Below are positions 60,807-64,000 of a DNA stretch of 64,000 nucleotides, in pieces. Source of the DNA: JANQNX01 sp040217095 (GTDB lineage Bacteria; Pseudomonadota; Gammaproteobacteria; Eutrophobiales; Eutrophobiaceae); NCBI GenBank assembly GCA_965229565.1, contig OZ245888.1, positions 2,645,643-2,709,642 on the forward strand, written 5' to 3'. Position 1 is the first letter of the stretch; every line of letters starts with the position of its first letter. Made by a program: the position numbers and the translations under genes. The notes under the pieces are model-generated. The model ran no database searches and was not told where the DNA came from. It saw nothing but the letters and a program-made list of their open reading frames with translations.

Positions 60807-63800
60807 TTAGTTGAAAAATGATTTTGTAACAACATCGGCTGCGCTATCAAATTTGCTTGCTTCCAGCTTCAGTTTATCCTCGAATAAACCGGAACCGACA
60901 ACATGTTGTTCACTGATATGTTGCAGTGATGCAATCTCGCCACTATCAACGTTCACATCTACGTAGCGCACAATAACAGTTTCGTCACTCAACGTGATCT
61001 GAATACGCAACTGTAGTTTTTCCTGGCCTACCGGTGGTTCGCCACTTAGCAATGTACCATTGTCATCGGCTCGCAGCCATTCCGGGAGCGCACTACCGTC
61101 CAGCATAGTGACTCTTACGTTACTGGCATACAGGTTTGGATCGCTCTCAATGGTGTAATCTATTTCCAGGAATATCGTTCTGTCTCTGAGTATCGATTTC
61201 ACGACAAGCTGGTCTTCAGCATTAACGTCTTCGATACCCTGTCGTAATGGAAACAGGCTGGATAGTGAATCTGAGCTTCGTCCTACTTCAGTCAATGAAA
61301 AGCTGACAGCAAACCCTCTAACACCTTCGGATTCCCATAGACCAACGTTATCGGCCAGGTTGTCATCAAAATTTTGACCAAAGCCCTGACGACTTAGATT
61401 TGCACCCTCGACCGCATCCAGTACCGCACCCTCGGCAGACAGTGCGTTCGTTGTTCCAAGCGAGGATGCCCTGGAAACCGTATCGATAACAGCACCCTGC
61501 TGCGCACCCAGGATATTTTGAGATGGTCTGGCCTGTGAGTTGGCTGATGTGACCGAGTTGTTGTTCTCAATAACCGGTTCTACATCGTCTCCGGAACCAT
61601 TATCTGTGGCCGGAGCACTGGCCCTTGTTACTGTAAGTGTCTGGTTTGCGATGCCAGTATTGCCAGCTGTGTCTGTCAGCGTGATACTTGCCTCGACGTC
61701 AGGGTCTGCCTGCACGTCGCTACCCGGAACACTGATAGTGAAATTACCACCCGCATCAATCGTACCAGTATAGGTGTTGCCATTAACCTTGATGGTAACG
61801 ATGTCACCCGCGCTGAATCCTGAACCGCCGACGCTTCCTGAAACATTGACAGGACCGCCAATTTCGGCGGCGCTGAGAATATTATCACCGGCAACCGTGT
61901 TAATCGTAATCGTTGGCGCCGGGGCCGTGACATCAACAACGTAAGTATGCGTACTCGCACCGCCACCAACGTTGCCCGCGCTATCCGTGGTTGTGACACT
62001 GATATCAGCGGTAGTATCTGCAGCGAGATCGCTGCCTGAAACACTCACCGTAAACAGACCTGTAGCAGTGACAGTAGAAATATAAGTATTGCCATTGACT
62101 GTCACGGTAACGGTATCTCCGGCATTAAATTCGCCCGAGACAGTACCTGTTACATTGACAGTACCACCAGCTTCGCTGGCATTGATAATGTTGTCGGCTG
62201 TAACCGGATCGACGGTAATCGTTGGTACAGGTGCAGTGGTGTCGATGACAAGCGCATTGCTAATCGTATTATTGTCAACATTGCCCGCCACGTCGGTGGT
62301 TGTCACCGTGACATCGTATGAGCCTTCGGCCAATGCCGGGTTAATCGTATTATCAGGCAGTGTCCAGGTACCATCGCCATTATTGGTGGCAACCAGCCCT
62401 GTTTGACCGCCGACATCGATGACGACTGTCGCATTGGGATCATCAACGGTACCGGTTAGTTGCGGTCTCTGGTCATTCGTTAGCAGAGAATTGGCAGATG
62501 ACGACGGCGCAGTGGTATCAATAGTGACATTCGTCGCGGTTGACAGCGCCCCCGTGTTACCGGCTGTATCAGTGGCCTGTGTTGTGACGGCATAAGTGCC
62601 ATCCGCCAATGTCGTACCCGAATAATCAAATGACCAGTTACCTGCACCATCGGCAGTGGTCGTGCCGACGCTGATACCATCAACAAAGACTTCTACCGTG
62701 GCATTGGCTTCTGTATTACCGGTAAAGATCAGGGTGTTATCATTTGTAATCAGGTCTCCCGGAGTTCCGCTATCAAGACTGATGGTATTCAGTCCCGGTG
62801 CTGACGGTGCGATTGAATCGTGAACCGGCGTCGCAGTTGTCACGCCACTGGTATTACCCGCTGCATCTGTCGCGGTTGCCGTGATAGTAATGCCACCTTG
62901 ATCGAAACCGCTTAAATCAATTTCATTTCCTGCCAGAGTCCACACGCCTGCGCCATTTGTCGTGACGGTGCGTGTGACAGTGTTGGTGCCATCACTCACA
63001 GTGAGATCGATGGTGCTGTTAGCCTCGGCCGTCCCGGTGATAACCACCGCGTCATCTTCTGCAGCATTAATCAAATCATTACCGGCAATCACGTCGATGA
63101 TCGGGTTTGCCGGTGCAATTTCATCTAAATCATTCAGGTTGATTGTGATCGTTGCTGTATCTGTATCCCCGCCCGCTGTAGCCTCAATAATAAGGTTGAA
63201 GCTAGGATTCGTTTCGAAATCAAGCTGACTACTATCGTTAACAGTGATCTCACCGGTACTGCTGTTTATCGCAAAAGCACCTGGCCCCGTACCGTTCCCG
63301 CCGACAATACTGTATGCGATGGTATCGCCATCAGCATCTGTGTCCGTTGATGTCGTACCATCATTTAGATTGATGATACTTGTGCCGTTTGCAATATTTT
63401 CATCAATAGTCACATTCGCATCAGATATTGCCGGTGCGTTTTCATTGGCAATGTCATTTAGATTGATCGTCACTGTAGCGGTATCGCTCAAGCTGCCATC
63501 ACTACCGGTTATCTCCAGCGTAAACGTGGGATTAGTCTCAAAATCCAGCGCGCCAGAGTTTGCTACTGATATCACGCCGGTAACCGGGTCAATAGCGAAA
63601 GCACCTCCAGTATTTCCATTTGTAATGCTGTAAGTGATCGCGTCTCCATCAACGTCGAGGTCAGTGCCTGTCGAAGCATCGTTCACGTCATACACAGACG
63701 TGCCATTTGCAATGTTTTCATCTACTGAAATGGTTTGATTGTTTAGCGTCGGCGTCTCATCGACCGCGTTGACCGTGACCGTGACGGTGACGTCGGAGGT

Positions 63801-64000
63801 GTCGCCGTCCGCATCGGTGACCGTCACCACAAAGGTGTCGGTGCCATTAAAGTCCGCGTTCGGGCTGTAGGTGTAGGCGCCGGTGTCCGCATCCAGGGTC
63901 AGCGTGCCGTTACTCGGGGCCGTGGTTTCGGCAAAGGCACCCGTCGCCGGCAGGCCGTCCGGATCGTTGGTCGGCAAGCTGCCGGTAAAGTCGGTGTCCT
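60807..64000 (-). CDS. Giant Ig-like/cadherin/VCBS-repeat surface protein, partial (C-terminal part)
   Basis: 1064 codons are visible; the N-terminus lies beyond 64000. From the edge inward: one VCBS/tandem-type repeat (DADTGAYTYSPNADFNGTD), two cadherin-like repeats (VDENIANGTS), about five bacterial Ig-like repeats (DTAGNTG pattern) and a unique C-terminal region (last 250 residues or so) containing a cadherin-like module (DGSALPEWLRADDNGTLLSG). No RTX nonapeptides and no LPxT-type signal are seen. It is probably an adhesin or surface-layer protein exported by the TolC/HlyD/M50 operon just downstream. Confidence 0.9.
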   Translation of the reverse strand, partial: DTDFTGSLPTNDPDGLPATGAFAETTAPSNGTLTLDADTGAYTYSPNADFNGTDTFVVTVTDADGDTSDVTVTVTVNAVDETPTLNNQTISVDENIANGTSVYDVNDASTGTDLDVDGDAITYSITNGNTGGAFAIDPVTGVISVANSGALDFETNPTFTLEITGSDGSLSDTATVTINLNDIANENAPAISDANVTIDENIANGTSIINLNDGTTSTDTDADGDTIAYSIVGGNGTGPGAFAINSSTGEITVNDSSQLDFETNPSFNLIIEATAGGDTDTATITINLNDLDEIAPANPIIDVIAGNDLINAAEDDAVVITGTAEANSTIDLTVSDGTNTVTRTVTTNGAGVWTLAGNEIDLSGFDQGGITITATATDAAGNTSGVTTATPVHDSIAPSAPGLNTISLDSGTPGDLITNDNTLIFTGNTEANATVEVFVDGISVGTTTADGAGNWSFDYSGTTLADGTYAVTTQATDTAGNTGALSTATNVTIDTTAPSSSANSLLTNDQRPQLTGTVDDPNATVVIDVGGQTGLVATNNGDGTWTLPDNTINPALAEGSYDVTVTTTDVAGNVDNNTISNALVIDTTAPVPTITVDPVTADNIINASEAGGTVNVTGTVSGEFNAGDTVTVTVNGNTYISTVTATGLFTVSVSGSDLAADTTADISVTTTDSAGNVGGGASTHTYVVDVTAPAPTITINTVAGDNILSAAEIGGPVNVSGSVGGSGFSAGDIVTIKVNGNTYTGTIDAGGNFTISVPGSDVQADPDVEASITLTDTAGNTGIANQTLTVTRASAPATDNGSGDDVEPVIENNNSVTSANSQARPSQNILGAQQGAVIDTVSRASSLGTTNALSAEGAVLDAVEGANLSRQGFGQNFDDNLADNVGLWESEGVRGFAVSFSLTEVGRSSDSLSSLFPLRQGIEDVNAEDQLVVKSILRDRTIFLEIDYTIESDPNLYASNVRVTMLDGSALPEWLRADDNGTLLSGEPPVGQEKLQLRIQITLSDETVIVRYVDVNVDSGEIASLQHISEQHVVGSGLFEDKLKLEASKFDSAADVVTKSFFN

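Noticed and set aside
1..64000. CRISPR arrays, tRNA or rRNA genes
   Set aside because: No regularly spaced short repeats and no tRNA or rRNA signatures were seen on either strand.

Overview
The window looks like a chromosomal segment of a gammaproteobacterium. The evidence is a Gram-negative envelope repertoire (three RND/TolC systems, lipoproteins, MscS), a proteobacterial dedicated sortase system, ttcA, a CPA2-type antiporter and a DksA/TraR-type protein. The taxon cannot be fixed from the sequence alone. By eye, the left part (1 to about 24.3 kb) is AT-rich with one GC-rich patch near 11.7-12.4 kb. From about 24.3 kb the composition is more even and near half GC. The left part reads as a patchwork metal-resistance island and the right part more like ordinary chromosome.

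Left part, minus strand (1-24.3 kb). A Cu/Ag-type cusCBA operon runs off the left edge and is headed by a small Cys-rich exported protein. A merR-type regulator next to it has an amber stop at codon 6 but keeps a MerR-type promoter with a 20-bp spacer. Then come two CDF transporters, a damaged TauE/SafE exporter with a persulfide dioxygenase, a lone methyltransferase, and a tandem SHOCT array that includes a cytochrome c-SHOCT fusion. Next is a second RND operon: leader ORF, TolC, adaptor and RND pump, then a chain of overlapping genes (RND pump, PII-like protein, 45-residue Cys-rich peptide, P1B-type ATPase with an APC motif). A second, rearranged copy of the CDF pair follows, with a cytochrome b and a membrane-bound LuxR-type regulator between its members.

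24.3-30.4 kb, plus strand. A Zn/Co/Cd-type czcCBA operon ends in a DUF3147-like gene and is preceded by a His-rich exported leader protein ending in a RAPP motif. Each of the three RND operons is headed by a small exported Cys- or His-rich ORF. This resembles the CruR/DUF2946 class of metal-sensing upstream ORFs, and at the cus operon an anti-Shine-Dalgarno sequence directly follows the leader stop codon.

30.5-54.6 kb. This part holds an exported protein of unknown function, a Fae homologue lacking the usual active-site histidine, a two-CNB-domain/rhodanese/coiled-coil protein, a DUF4230-like protein, the dedicated sortase system (histidine kinase, response regulator, PdsO, VIT/vWA target, class GN sortase) with an attached YyaL/SSP411-like protein, and then housekeeping genes ending in a cold-shock gene.

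54.9-64 kb, minus strand. An operon encodes a large Ig-like/cadherin-repeat surface protein (N-terminus beyond the window), a lipoprotein TolC, an HlyD adaptor, a GAF-like-TM-HlyD protein and an M50 protease-HlyD fusion, with no ABC ATPase in view. It looks like a dedicated export or processing system for the giant protein. This operon and the leader-ORF pattern are the two most interesting points in the window.
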